Below, piece by piece: positions 47,709 through 57,626 of a stretch of 64,000 nucleotides of DNA. The stretch covers positions 5,676,644 to 5,740,643 of the forward strand of contig SCFE01000003.1 in NCBI GenBank assembly GCA_004352715.1, in the 5' to 3' direction. The notes under the pieces were generated by a model. It saw nothing but the letters and a program-made list of their open reading frames with translations. It was not told the DNA's origin and did not search any database. Position 1 is the stretch's first letter; every line of letters starts with the position of its first letter. Position numbers and translations under genes: made by a program. Origin of the DNA: Hofstenia miamia (taxonomy: Eukaryota; Xenacoelomorpha; Acoela).

Positions 47709-48196
47709 TTAGAACATTGCTGAACCTTTCTTAAACAGAAACATACCACTATGGATTTCCATATGACTATTGATTTGAAATACCCACAATCTTTGCCTTT
47801 GGATCATTCCATGCTGATAAGTTGGTTTAAATTCTAAGTATGTATTCAGCTTGTTTTGAATCATAGAAGGCTTCTTATGGCTTTGGATATCTTCCTGTTT
47901 GTGGCTTTGTACCAATGACTTGCAATTTTCTTGCACATTTAAAAATGTTAGTTCAAAGGACGTCTATTACACATTAAAAAGGCATCTTTGGACATTATAT
48001 TTTCTCTGATTGCACTTTGTTGACCGAATGTTAAGAAATTAGCAGCATTATAGCGCAATACAAAGGAATCAAATGCACTGCAGTCGTAAGTAATTTCATC
48101 AATTACATCTCTATTAATTTGAGAACGGTTGAACAAACTTAAGCATTGCAATAAATTATGAATTATGAAGATTAAACGTGAGCAACATTTATTCAA
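47709..48196 (-). pseudogene. Unknown minus-strand ORF in two frames
   Basis: Two adjacent frames (48196-47948 and 47936-47709) would join through one frameshift. They read NRDVIDEITYDCSAFDSF...IRENIMSKDAFLMCNRRP and then FELTFLNVQENCKSLV...KKPSMIQNKLNTYLEF. The composition is protein-like and continues smoothly over the shift. No family is recognised. It could be a decayed transposon ORF or a host exon carrying a sequencing error. It sits back-to-back with the hAT pseudogene on the plus strand. Confidence 0.3.
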
Positions 48197-49657
48197 AATC
48201 TAAAGAGCATGGGAACACGTATATTGCAAAGTTACCTGGAGGAAAGAAAATTTGGGACCATAACACTGCAAGGGACACTGTGTTTTGTGGAATTTATAGC
48301 GCATCGTTGGCTTACTCCGCCTCAAACTCCAAATTTCGTATCGAAAGACACTACACAAGTGACAAGCATAAAAAACAAGTGGACTTGTCAGCAAAAAGAC
48401 AAGCTCTATTAACTACTAAGATACCCGCACCTCAAGTTAATGCTTATTTTATCGAGATGGCTGTGGCTTTTTTTTCTGCAAATATCCCATTCTGGAAACT
48501 AGAAAACGAGGCTTTTCGTAATTTCTTGGAAAGTTGGACTGGACAAGCGAATCCTCATCATTCCACCCTGCAGAAAAATTATGTGGATAATATTCATGAA
48601 GATGTGTTTACAAAAATACGAAATTCATTGCAAGGACATGATTTGTATGTAATGATCGATGAAACAACTGATCGCAGCAATCGTTTTATGACCGCTGCGC
48701 TAATTGGGAGTCTGAAAAAAGAAAACGAACCCCGTTTTTAGTTCAATTAACCGAGCTTGAAAAGACAAATAATGTTACAATTAACCAATTGTTCAACTCG
48801 GCACTTATCAAATTATTTGGCAACAACCTTGATTATGAAAAAATGCTACTTTTTGTTTCTGATGGTGCTCCGTACATACTCAAGGCAGCACGAAACTTGA
48901 AAAAAATGTATCAAAAAATGCAGCATATTACCTGTCTAGCACATGGTCTATCTAGAGTTGCTGATTTAGTTCGTTTGCGAAATGGACTGGTTGATATTTC
49001 TTTGATAAAAACGAAGAAGATATTCAAAAATTCTCCACGAAGACAGAGACTTTATAAGGAAGTTACTGGTTTGCCTTTACCACCCAAGCCAGTCATTACA
49101 CGCTTGAACACGTGGCTGAAATGTGCATTTTTCTTCACAGAAAATTTGACCGTTTTTGAACAATTATTGTTTTTATAGTCGAAGAAGAACCTAATACTAT
49201 TATGTTTTCCGACTTGTTATCTATGGTACAAAATGAGCAACTTAGGAGTGAACTTGTTTATATATCAATAAATTTTAAAGTTCTCAGTGAATCAATCGAC
49301 AAGATCCAGGGCCGCCTCAATATTCAACAGAGCCTCACGATTTTGGAAATTACCCACGAATCCCTCTGTGTCGGACAATTCAGGGATAAGTTTGAGAATG
49401 TTCTTGCAAAGAACCCTGATTTAAAGAAAATGCAACGTTTCAGAGCCATTTTGGACGGGCAAAATCCTGCAGAGACTGTTGAACCACTCGAAGCCGTAAA
49501 ATTTAAAAACTCGCCTCTACTTTCGACTGAAGTGGAAAGAGTATTTTCAAGTACAGCAGAGTTCCAAGCACCTCAACGACTTTCTCTATCAGTTGAGAAC
49601 CTGAAGAAATATGCAGTGATTTTTTGGTTCTATACTATTGTAATGAAAAATAATTAA
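48178..49657 (+). pseudogene. hAT transposase pseudogene
   Basis: Three consecutive plus frames give one hAT transposase. 48178-48741 holds a BED-like zinc-finger remnant (VFCG...RIERHYTSDKHKK, where the expected second cysteine is Tyr) and LYVMIDETTDRSNRF, the first catalytic Asp region. 48789-49178 holds LLFVSDGAPYILKAARNL (second Asp region), ITCLAHGLSRVADLVR and KPVITRLNTWLKCA. 49202-49657 holds SPLLSTEVERVFSSTAEF, the C-terminal dimerisation motif. Two frame breaks and a lost zinc ligand show it is inactive. The frame opens on a GTG with no in-frame ATG seen upstream. No 8-bp duplication or paired ends were identified. The family resembles CGGBP1-like hAT proteins common in arthropods. 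Confidence 0.88.
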
Positions 49658-49758
49658 TTTTTCCACTGGAAAACGTTCTTTTTCGCGCAGATTTTCCTGC
49701 TTTATAGCGCACATTATACGCACTCTCAAGAATTTTTAAACGCAACAAAATCGCGGCC

Positions 49759-50690
49759 TTGCCCCCACAGTGTTTTCCACCCCATCCACCATTAACAGTA
49801 AAGTTATTTTATTTCTTTTGTTTTGTGTCTTTACTTTTTTGCCGCACCTTTTGTATTATTACGATGGTGTCCTACTCTCTAGACGTAACCCGTAGTCCTG
49901 CAGCTAACGCCACCTCGGACAGCGTCATCAAGGCTCCAACCAACGTTCAACAACTTTCATTTGATGATAAGAAATTCTGTAACCTAACAGCAACTTTCAT
50001 TCTGCCAGCTCCGACTCCAATTGCAGACAGAACAGTATTTTTTAGGAATTGCTCGTTGAGGATTTCATGCAGTGGACGAAATCATGATGATATTTGATTG
50101 CCCAGCAATTAATATCTGCAGGAAATGCATATGACTCATTGATCACGAATATTTGTTTAATACATTGGAAAAACTTGACTACTTGACATCATTTTGAATC
50201 TCATTAGCGCACTTTATTCAGATAATAAATCGTACTTATTAATCAATGGTTTTCTGTCTCCAGCAGTGCACGCACAGAGGGGCGTCCGGCAGGGATGCCC
50301 CCTGTCATGCATGCTGTTCAACTTCGCAGTAGAACCCTTCCTGAGTCGAATACGATATTCACATCAAATTCATGGATTTATTTTTGACCACATAGAAATA
50401 ACATATCTTGCATTTGCTGATGATATTACAATAATCGCATCAAATTCAGACAGCCCACCGAAGAACTTCAAACACCTGGACGAATTTAGCAAAATAAGCG
50501 GACTATCTATAAATAAACAAAAATCAATTTTCACAGGGATCAACGGAGCAAAANAGAGTGGTCTAATGAATGTACATCAAATCATAATGAAATTTTACTT
50601 TTAGGTGTAGGGCTCAAAATATCTGGCGATAATTCTATTAATAATGATGCGTTTCTAAATGATAATAAACTATTAATAATGTAATATCGC
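49759..50690 (+). pseudogene. LINE relic with RT (FADD) domain
   Basis: The RT fragment begins about 50165 (LDYLTSF) and continues in frame 50194-50604: ALYSDNKSYLLINGFLS, then QRGVRQGCPLSCMLFNF and AFADDITIIAS. RGVRQGCPLS plus a FADD catalytic box in place of YADD suits the L1/Tx1-like side of the LINE tree. LLGVGLKIS after 50604 continues it. The 49759-50097 frame upstream (PTNVQQLSFDDKKFCNL) may be remains of ORF1 but is not recognised. The order ORF1-like then mid-RT implies a large internal deletion. One N at 50554 falls within it. Confidence 0.8.
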
Positions 50691-51221
50691 TACCCAGGTG
50701 AAACTAACACTTCATAGCTAGATAATCTATTTAGAGAATCAATCCAGGGATCAGCGCCAGCTATCACAGGGTAAGTATTATCTAAGTTTCCTCTTCTGTC
50801 CTTTAATTGTATATTCCACACTGCATTAACAGATGTTCCAATAACAATTAGTAAGTAGTATTGTTTAGATACTTCATCGATTGAAGAGTACTGAAATCTC
50901 TGGGCGCACTTGCCCGACGCCAAGTCACTGAGATCATAACAGGTTCGCCAGAACTGCCAACAACTCCATCCATTTCGTAGTTACAGATTTGATCCATTGT
51001 GATTCCAACTCAGCTCAATCTCATGAAAACTATGTTTGTTATGTGTGCCCTAATGAGTGAAATAAACTATGAACACAAATCGACTTAGTGCTCAAGCTCA
51101 ATTCATATAATGTCAGTAGTTGTTTGCAATGACAGACACTAGCTGCTATTACATAAAAGCATTTAATATATATAGAGCAGCTTCCTACATTTAATAAAAT
51201 ACGATACAAACTATTAACTAC
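50691..51221 (-). mobile_element. Possible LTR-retroelement end, minus strand
   Basis: On the minus strand a TATATATATTAAA-containing, AATAAA-like segment (51215-51010) leads into GAGTTGGAATCACAATGG (about 50986-51003). From that ATG a short frame follows (EMDGVVGSSGEPVMISV). The layout resembles an LTR plus leader plus start of gag, but no paired LTR, primer-binding match or protease/RT is visible before the 1 kb gap, and frames break quickly. Treat it as a weak suggestion. Confidence 0.22.
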
Positions 51222-52221
51222 NNNNNNNNNNNNNNNNNNNNNNNNNNNNNNNNNNNNNNNNNNNNNNNNNNNNNNNNNNNNNNNNNNNNNNNNNNNNNNN
51301 NNNNNNNNNNNNNNNNNNNNNNNNNNNNNNNNNNNNNNNNNNNNNNNNNNNNNNNNNNNNNNNNNNNNNNNNNNNNNNNNNNNNNNNNNNNNNNNNNNNN
51401 NNNNNNNNNNNNNNNNNNNNNNNNNNNNNNNNNNNNNNNNNNNNNNNNNNNNNNNNNNNNNNNNNNNNNNNNNNNNNNNNNNNNNNNNNNNNNNNNNNNN
51501 NNNNNNNNNNNNNNNNNNNNNNNNNNNNNNNNNNNNNNNNNNNNNNNNNNNNNNNNNNNNNNNNNNNNNNNNNNNNNNNNNNNNNNNNNNNNNNNNNNNN
51601 NNNNNNNNNNNNNNNNNNNNNNNNNNNNNNNNNNNNNNNNNNNNNNNNNNNNNNNNNNNNNNNNNNNNNNNNNNNNNNNNNNNNNNNNNNNNNNNNNNNN
51701 NNNNNNNNNNNNNNNNNNNNNNNNNNNNNNNNNNNNNNNNNNNNNNNNNNNNNNNNNNNNNNNNNNNNNNNNNNNNNNNNNNNNNNNNNNNNNNNNNNNN
51801 NNNNNNNNNNNNNNNNNNNNNNNNNNNNNNNNNNNNNNNNNNNNNNNNNNNNNNNNNNNNNNNNNNNNNNNNNNNNNNNNNNNNNNNNNNNNNNNNNNNN
51901 NNNNNNNNNNNNNNNNNNNNNNNNNNNNNNNNNNNNNNNNNNNNNNNNNNNNNNNNNNNNNNNNNNNNNNNNNNNNNNNNNNNNNNNNNNNNNNNNNNNN
52001 NNNNNNNNNNNNNNNNNNNNNNNNNNNNNNNNNNNNNNNNNNNNNNNNNNNNNNNNNNNNNNNNNNNNNNNNNNNNNNNNNNNNNNNNNNNNNNNNNNNN
52101 NNNNNNNNNNNNNNNNNNNNNNNNNNNNNNNNNNNNNNNNNNNNNNNNNNNNNNNNNNNNNNNNNNNNNNNNNNNNNNNNNNNNNNNNNNNNNNNNNNNN
52201 NNNNNNNNNNNNNNNNNNNNN
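51222..52221. other. Assembly gap (1000 N)
   Basis: Exactly 1000 Ns. It may hide upstream exons of the UBX gene and the rest of the ORF starting at 52411. Confidence 0.95.
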
Positions 52222-52411
52222 GCTTTGTGAGGGATTCAGATAAGGATGATATGATGCCAGGGCCATCATTGGAGGACGGAGTCGAGGTAGAGAGAGCAGT
52301 GACCGCTTGGCGCAACAACGAAATGATGGCGTCTTTCTTCAGACCATCAACAGCGGAGGCAAACTGTGCATCGCTCAAATTCTTGAGGTCAGACAGCGAA
52401 ATTGGGGGCAT
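52222..52411 (-). CDS. N-terminal 63 codons of an unknown ORF running into a gap
   Basis: ATG at 52411 (minus) starts MPPISLSDLKNLSDAQFAS and continues open for 63 codons, including LKKDAIISLLRQAVTALS, until the gap. The base composition is notably less AT-rich than its surroundings. The amphipathic, Ser/Leu-rich start resembles ORF1/gag starts of retroelements, but no diagnostic motif is present. It could also be a host exon. Confidence 0.4.
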
Positions 52412-52708
52412 AACTGAAATCTAATTAATCTGTGTAATAACAATAAACAATTTAGTAAAATGTTGTTTCGGTAAATTTCTTAGCTTATTAGTAGATTTTC
52501 CATTTTCTGGATACGGATGTGAATATTCATCCTTCACAAGTTAACAGGCGTTGTACTTAGATATTAAAAAATATTTTAATTTTTTCCATATAAATGTGCC
52601 AATTTTTAGGTTAAGTGATATAAAATTACTAGAATAATATGAAATTACAGAAAATAGAATATGCTTAATCAAAATTGTTCGAAACACACACACATATATA
52701 TATATATA

Positions 52709-52772
52709 NNNNNNNNNNNNNNNNNNNNNNNNNNNNNNNNNNNNNNNNNNNNNNNNNNNNNNNNNNNNNNNN
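52709..52772. other. Assembly gap (64 N) inside a (TA)n tract
   Basis: (CA)/(TA) repeats at 52685-52708 and (TA)n at 52773-52814 flank it. Confidence 0.95.
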
Positions 52773-52814
<42 letters not shown>

Positions 52815-52978
52815 GAAGTAATTTTTGGAGATATGTAGTTAAAAAATATGATCAGATACGACATGTAGCTTTAATGGAGTTTGAAATGTATACATTTTAG
52901 TTTCATATTTTTATATATTCGTGTAAGTTATTACTAAAACATTCAACTATTTCTATTGCTTGCTATATTGTTTTTTAG

Positions 52979-53168
52979 ATTCGGTTCAGGTCGGGCGCCA
53001 AATCCATAGTGGGTAACTTTTCACCTAAAGAACCTCTCAGTGCAGTCAGATTGTTCATTGAGTTAAATAGGACAGATGGAATTCAAGGTCAACCATTCAC
53101 TCTTTCAGTTTCCTTCCCCCGCAAAACATTTGAAGCTGAAGACTATGAGAAATCCTTGCTTGCTCTTG
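52979..53168 (+). CDS. UBXN1: UBX-domain protein (UBXN1/SAKS1-like), penultimate exon
   Basis: The exon starts after TTGTTTTTTAG (AG at 52977-52978) and ends CTTG/GTTAGA (intron from 53169). Its 190 nt are open from the first base: IRFRSGAKSIVGNFSPKEPL, then SAVRLFIELNR, QPFTLSVSFPRKTF and EAEDYEKSLLALG. This is the UBX fold (beta-grasp) as in UBXN1: a first strand with RxxxG, the LxAVRLxxELxR helix, and the xFPR loop that inserts into p97/VCP, with FPR intact. UBXN1 links ubiquitylated substrates to p97 and modulates ERAD and innate signalling in mammals. The N-terminal UBA domain and coiled coil are expected in upstream exons, which I could not find between 38.5 and 53 kb; they may lie in the gap at 51222-52221 or further upstream. 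Confidence 0.9.
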
Positions 53169-55043
53169 GTTAGAAATTTTTTATGATCAAACGACATACC
53201 ACAGTGCGAAACTGATCAAACGTTTTTACTTACGACCTGGCACACATATAATACATTTTCGGATTCTTAACCCAAGAAACGATCTATTACCCGGTTCTAT
53301 TTTTCATACAAACGTAATTTAGCAATTCTTGGTCATTCGTTACATAATTGTATTACATATATTTTTAATGCTCACCAATCATAAATTTCCTATTTATGAA
53401 GAAATTTAACATACATCTATTTTTCCAAATTTCGATTCCGCAAACACTTTCAATTTTCTAAAGCATTTGACCCACGATGCGACGCAGTGTCAGTGTTTTA
53501 CAGTAGTAATTAGGGTACAAATGTTTATATCAAATGAATTTGCGTTGCATTTGGTTTTCCATCTGATTAAAAATATGTTTCATTACATTGGTTAACAATC
53601 AATCGGCCAAGCCGCGATTTTCATTAAGATTTTTTAGTGTATTGATAAGTATCTCTTCAATTCATTAGTAAGTCGGAGATTATGTTGTTTTTATTGTGGA
53701 TGTCTGTGATTTGTTAGCTTTTTATTAAATAATAAATCACAGATGTCCATGCTTGTATTTGAAGACTTGCCATTCTGCTTAAACATATTTTAAATGGAAT
53801 GTATATATATATATATACATATACATACGGGCGTTGGATGCAAAATTTTAAGATGTCTACAAGGTGTTGGATACAAAAAATTCTATGCGGACGCTAGATA
53901 CAATGGCATTTTTTTCAAAAAACTTGAAGCTCCTACATAAGAAATTAGACCTTTATTCCAAATGCTCAATATAAAAATTTTTTAATAAAATGAATTATTC
54001 GGGCTTTCCATCAAAACGGCGCCGAATACTATGGAAAAACGGAAAGGGTGGGCGGTGAATACAAGTCCTATAGTATCTTGAGCTCGTATATGTATATGTA
54101 TATATATTTAATCTCCCGCAATATATTTTGTTCACAATTTTCTACCTTCATGCTTATTTGGCTTTCTTAAACAACAGCAGAGTAATAATTGAAATTTATT
54201 GAATAACAGCTAACAACTAAATAAAAAATATTTCAAAATATAAGATGGTTTCCCTATTTGTGAATGCATCTCTAATATGCTTCATATTCTGGTTGAATAA
54301 GATTATAAGAGATCTTCACAGCGAGCTACACATACAGTCTTCTTGCTTTCCTCCACATCTTTTACAGCATCAACATTTTCATTACGAACGTCTGAATTTG
54401 CTTTTCCACTGCCCAAATTTCTTTTCCCTCCTCTAAATTCTTTAGAAATTCTTCTAATATGTTGAATATTCGGGTATTGATTAGGCCAGGCCTTGTATAT
54501 ATATTATAATTTTGCTTGCGTTAAAATAATTTCTATCAACAGGTAAGTATTTTTCTTACTACATTCCATGCTGCCTGAGTTTTTTGATTAGTGAGTTCAT
54601 GTGATCTATGCACATACATTTTTTCTTGATATTTATTTTTCCTGCTACCGCGAATTTTTTTAAGAGATAATGATGGAAACTAGTTGTTAATTGTTGTTCA
54701 ATAAAATTCGATTATTGTTCGGCTGCACATTTTTAAAGACAGGATCCATTTCAAATGAAAGCCTATTTCTATTTGTATAGACATGTGGACAAACTTACAA
54801 ATTTGCTAACATAGTTTACTTAGTGATAAATTTTCACAGCCAAATTTTTTGTGAGTTTGATTTAAATCTGAAAAGTTGTAAGCAATTGGAAAGAATTTTT
54901 TAAGTTCCAACTGATTTTGGTGCCCATTGTTTTTTCGTAAATTGGTAAAAGATTGTTGGCAGATTGATATACAAATTCAGTAAATGCATATGAGTTTATA
55001 TGACAATTTTGGATTTGTAAAAATTTTTTTTACTTATATTTAG
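53169..55043 (+). other. Last intron of the UBX gene (1875 bp)
   Basis: Phase-1 intron, GTTAGA...TTATATTTAG. It contains a (TA)n tract at about 53801-53819 followed by a degenerate roughly 30-bp tandem repeat (53827-53915) and a non-coding segment to about 54100. The plus frame at 54245-54436 has no recognisable domain. Confidence 0.85.
53827..53915 (+). repeat. Degenerate tandem repeat, three units of about 30 bp
   Basis: Three units share GG(C/T)GTTGGAT(G/A)CAAAA or a variant (GGACGCTAGATACAATGG), each followed by an AT-rich spacer. They start right after a TATACATA tract. Confidence 0.5.
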
Positions 55044-55081
55044 GTCTTGTTCCATCAGCAGTCTTAGTTGTTAGTAACTAA
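55044..55081 (+). CDS. UBXN1: UBX-domain protein (UBXN1/SAKS1-like), last exon
   Basis: After TTATATTTAG the exon reads GT CTT GTT CCA TCA GCA GTC, which together with the G of the previous exon gives GLVPSAVLVVSN and a TAA stop (55079-55081). LVPSAVL is the diagnostic final strand of UBXN1-type UBX domains. Phase and sequence both fit exactly, so the splice call is firm. Only 12 residues are coded here, so ORF scanning misses it. Confidence 0.93.
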
Positions 55082-55249
55082 ATCAACGAGGTGATGTTTA
55101 GAGATGTTCTAGTTCAACATTGTAAACGTAGTATTGTTTTATAATCAATGATTTGTTAAATTTGTCCAAATTTGTTAATATTATGATTAAACGTTCCTGT
55201 GAATTATACACAAAATTAGGACTTTTAATTTAGTAATTTATAAGAGTAA

Positions 55250-55792
55250 AGGTGTGTTCCCACTATCGACTTTTATCAGCAGATTTTAATCGAAAATGCA
55301 ATTATTTTCGTTCACATTGGCGATTTTTGATCATCCGATTTTTTATCAGAAAAAGCGGAGTTGGAAGAGCGTTCAGACTATCGATTTTTTATCAGATGAT
55401 AAATTATCATCTTTTGATTGACAGTAAGAAAAACAACAACATCTGTTTATGGATTGGTTTGTAGTGGAATGTAAACAATGTTTGCATATTTTGAAGTTGA
55501 AATATTTCAACGACAATAATTTACATTTTGGAAGTCTGTTCCCTACTTGAGAAGTAAACAATTAGTTTCAAGTAGCTATTCTACTAGTTTTAGTACCGTT
55601 CAGACTATCGACTTTTATCAGCTGATAAATTATCAGATGACAGTAATCTGGCTGTTTTGCCAAAAAATCGGATGGAGCGTTCAGACTATCGACTTTTATC
55701 AGCCGATAAAAAAGCAGATAGAGTGTTCACACTATCGACTTTTATCACCGATTTCTTGACAGATGATAAAAGTCGATAGTGGGAACACACCT
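55250..55792. mobile_element. Harbinger-type MITE made of repeated palindromic units
   Basis: Perfect 29-bp terminal inverted repeats (AGGTGTGTTCCCACTATCGA followed by CTTTTATCA) are flanked by TAA on both sides (55247-55249, 55793-55795). A 3-bp TAA/TTA duplication is typical of PIF/Harbinger. Inside, the terminal word recurs in the same orientation as GTTCAGACTATCGA or GTTCACACTATCGA at about 55371, 55598, 55679 and 55725, with a weaker copy at 55310. It is usually followed by TTTTATCAG and its inverse CTGATAAA, making small hairpins. There is no transposase. Short frames here are repeats translated. Confidence 0.85.
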
Positions 55793-55833
55793 TAAAGCAT
55801 ATGTTTCCCATTAATGAAGTCCGATGCATTATA

Positions 55834-56466
55834 CAGTACTGAAAATATGTATTCAACCACCTTGCTATTTTGAATAAATTATGAACATTCATTGGATAGA
55901 GTGTGTTTAAGATTATAACTAAGTGTTATTTTGATTGAGAAAGGAAAATCTGTATGTCTAATACCATAAAATATGTAGAATAACGATTGGCTATTAATTT
56001 TCAATCACAATTAGAAAACTTGTATTGGAAAAATGTATTCGGCCACCTGAAAAAATTTTAACAAATAAGCAAATCCAAAAAAAGTAAATACAAAATTACA
56101 TACATACATTAATAATTGATGCAATGCAAGCACTTAGCAACAAAATTGTCTCTTCTAATATTTGTAGGGTGTCCCTTTGAGCGAATAATAGCTTCAAAGC
56201 AATCAGAGATTGAATCAAAAAGTCTTGCAATAAAGCTGTTGGGAATTGCATAAAATTTTTATTGCGCTTCACAGCTGGTCTTCAGTGTGAAGAGTATGCT
56301 GTCCAATCCGATTTTGACCCCTTTCCACATATTTTCGATAATGTTAAGGTCTGGAGAATGACCAGGTCAGTCAGCAAGGATAGCAATCCCATTATTGTGG
56401 AAGAGGTTTTTCTTTTAAGGTATGAAATGGAGCACTATCCTGCTGATATATTGAATCACTTGTAAG
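55834..56466 (-). pseudogene. Tc1-like transposase relic (C-terminal half)
   Basis: On the minus strand, DSAPFHTLK (second catalytic Asp box, about 56415-56445) is followed after a frameshift by PGHSPDLNIIENMWKGVK (third box, catalytic Glu, about 56300-56375). It then continues with a decayed C-terminal helix region to about 56160. The spacing is that of DD34E Tc1 transposases. Downstream, CAGGTGGCCGAATACATTTTT (about 56054-56034) and a CAGTACTGAAAATATG end next to TA (55832-55833) look like the element's 3' terminal region. The 5' half, with its DNA-binding domain and first Asp, is missing. Confidence 0.85.
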
Positions 56467-56469
56467 GAG

Positions 56470-57358
56470 TGGCAGCAAGCTGCTATGCATTACAAACATT
56501 CTGTAAATAAATATATAATTTACTGTCATTAAATATTAAAAAAATGTATATATACACATACAGGGTTGAAACCAGAAATGTAACGAATGCTAAATGTCAC
56601 AAATAGCTCAAGTTTATAAAATATCTGAAATCATGAAGGAGAATTTCCATATTTACGCATGGATGCTAGAATTTTATTAGTTGTGCCAGTGTATTAATAC
56701 GATTATTTACCCAATGCAATTTGTCCTTAATATTTGCTCTGATTTTATGATTCAGACTAAATTGAGTTATTTTAACGTATTTGTTCTTACAAAATGTAAT
56801 TTATATTTTAATTAGATTTAAGGTGTTTTGAGTATTTTCTATATTTCATTTCCATGAATTTCCATTTAATTTCTATTTCATAAAATGATGTCCATTACCA
56901 TGATTTGCTTGGTCCCATACCATTTATTCCCATTGGATTTGGGTCCAGTCTCATGAAAGTCTCTAGTCCAATAGTTCCACAGCCTAACTTCTATTTTGAC
57001 CAAAATTATCAAAAGTTATGAGGAATATTCTGAAAGCCTTGGTCCTAGATATTTTCTTTTTTTCCAGTCCCGGTCCAATTGAGTTATTTTTGTTCCCAGG
57101 TATTACTCGCATGTGACTCAACCAAATAAATTCCTGGGGCTAATCTATATTTATTTATAATGAAACTGGTAGCGTTGAATTTATAGTGAACGAAAACGTG
57201 AAAATTGAGTCCATGCAAATTGTTGAGTAAAAACATTAAAATTGATTGAAATATTAAGTTGAGTGATTCAATAAATTCCGAACCCTATTCTTAGCATATT
57301 GTGTTAAAAAACGCTCTGAATGAGGATATTTTGGTTGTTGTAACACACAAGTTTCAAT
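56470..57358. other. AT-rich non-coding stretch
   Basis: No gene. Repeated GGTCC/CAGTCC words at 56935-57095 suggest a degraded repeat without clear ends. Confidence 0.4.
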
Positions 57359-57601
57359 ATGGAAGAATTTAGGCAAACAAGGAAGAGTGTTCAAGACAAA
57401 AACGTCCGTCAAATGCTGATTTCATTAAATCATCAACTGATAGAACATCTCAGGCAATTAGCTGGTTATGTGAATTTAAATAATGACGCAGTTCATATCC
57501 GGTTTATTCATTTTTTTCCATGGCGATTGTCAGCAGCTGCAACAGTTTGGCTAACAACTAAATACATGAAGAAGAAGAAGAGACTTGGTCAGGTTTTTTA
57601 G
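57359..57601 (+). CDS. Unrecognised 80-codon ORF ending in (TA)n
   Basis: Starts with ATG: MEEFRQTRKSVQDKNVRQM, then LNHQLIEHLRQLAGYVNLN. It is polar and helix-like for about 50 residues and then loses character, with the stop just before a (TA)n tract at 57602-57626. No family is recognised. It could be a first exon, a repeat fragment or chance. Confidence 0.22.
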   Translation: MEEFRQTRKSVQDKNVRQMLISLNHQLIEHLRQLAGYVNLNNDAVHIRFIHFFPWRLSAAATVWLTTKYMKKKKRLGQVF

Positions 57602-57626
57602 TATATATATATATATATATATATAT

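Noticed and set aside
50772-50780. A plus-strand GTAAGT donor that might mark an upstream exon of the UBX gene.
   Set aside because: All three frames before it contain stops after the nearest acceptor, and the text does not match UBA or UBX sequence.
51214-52269. A 351-codon minus frame through the gap.
   Set aside because: Almost entirely Ns. Only the separate 63-codon start at 52411 has real sequence.
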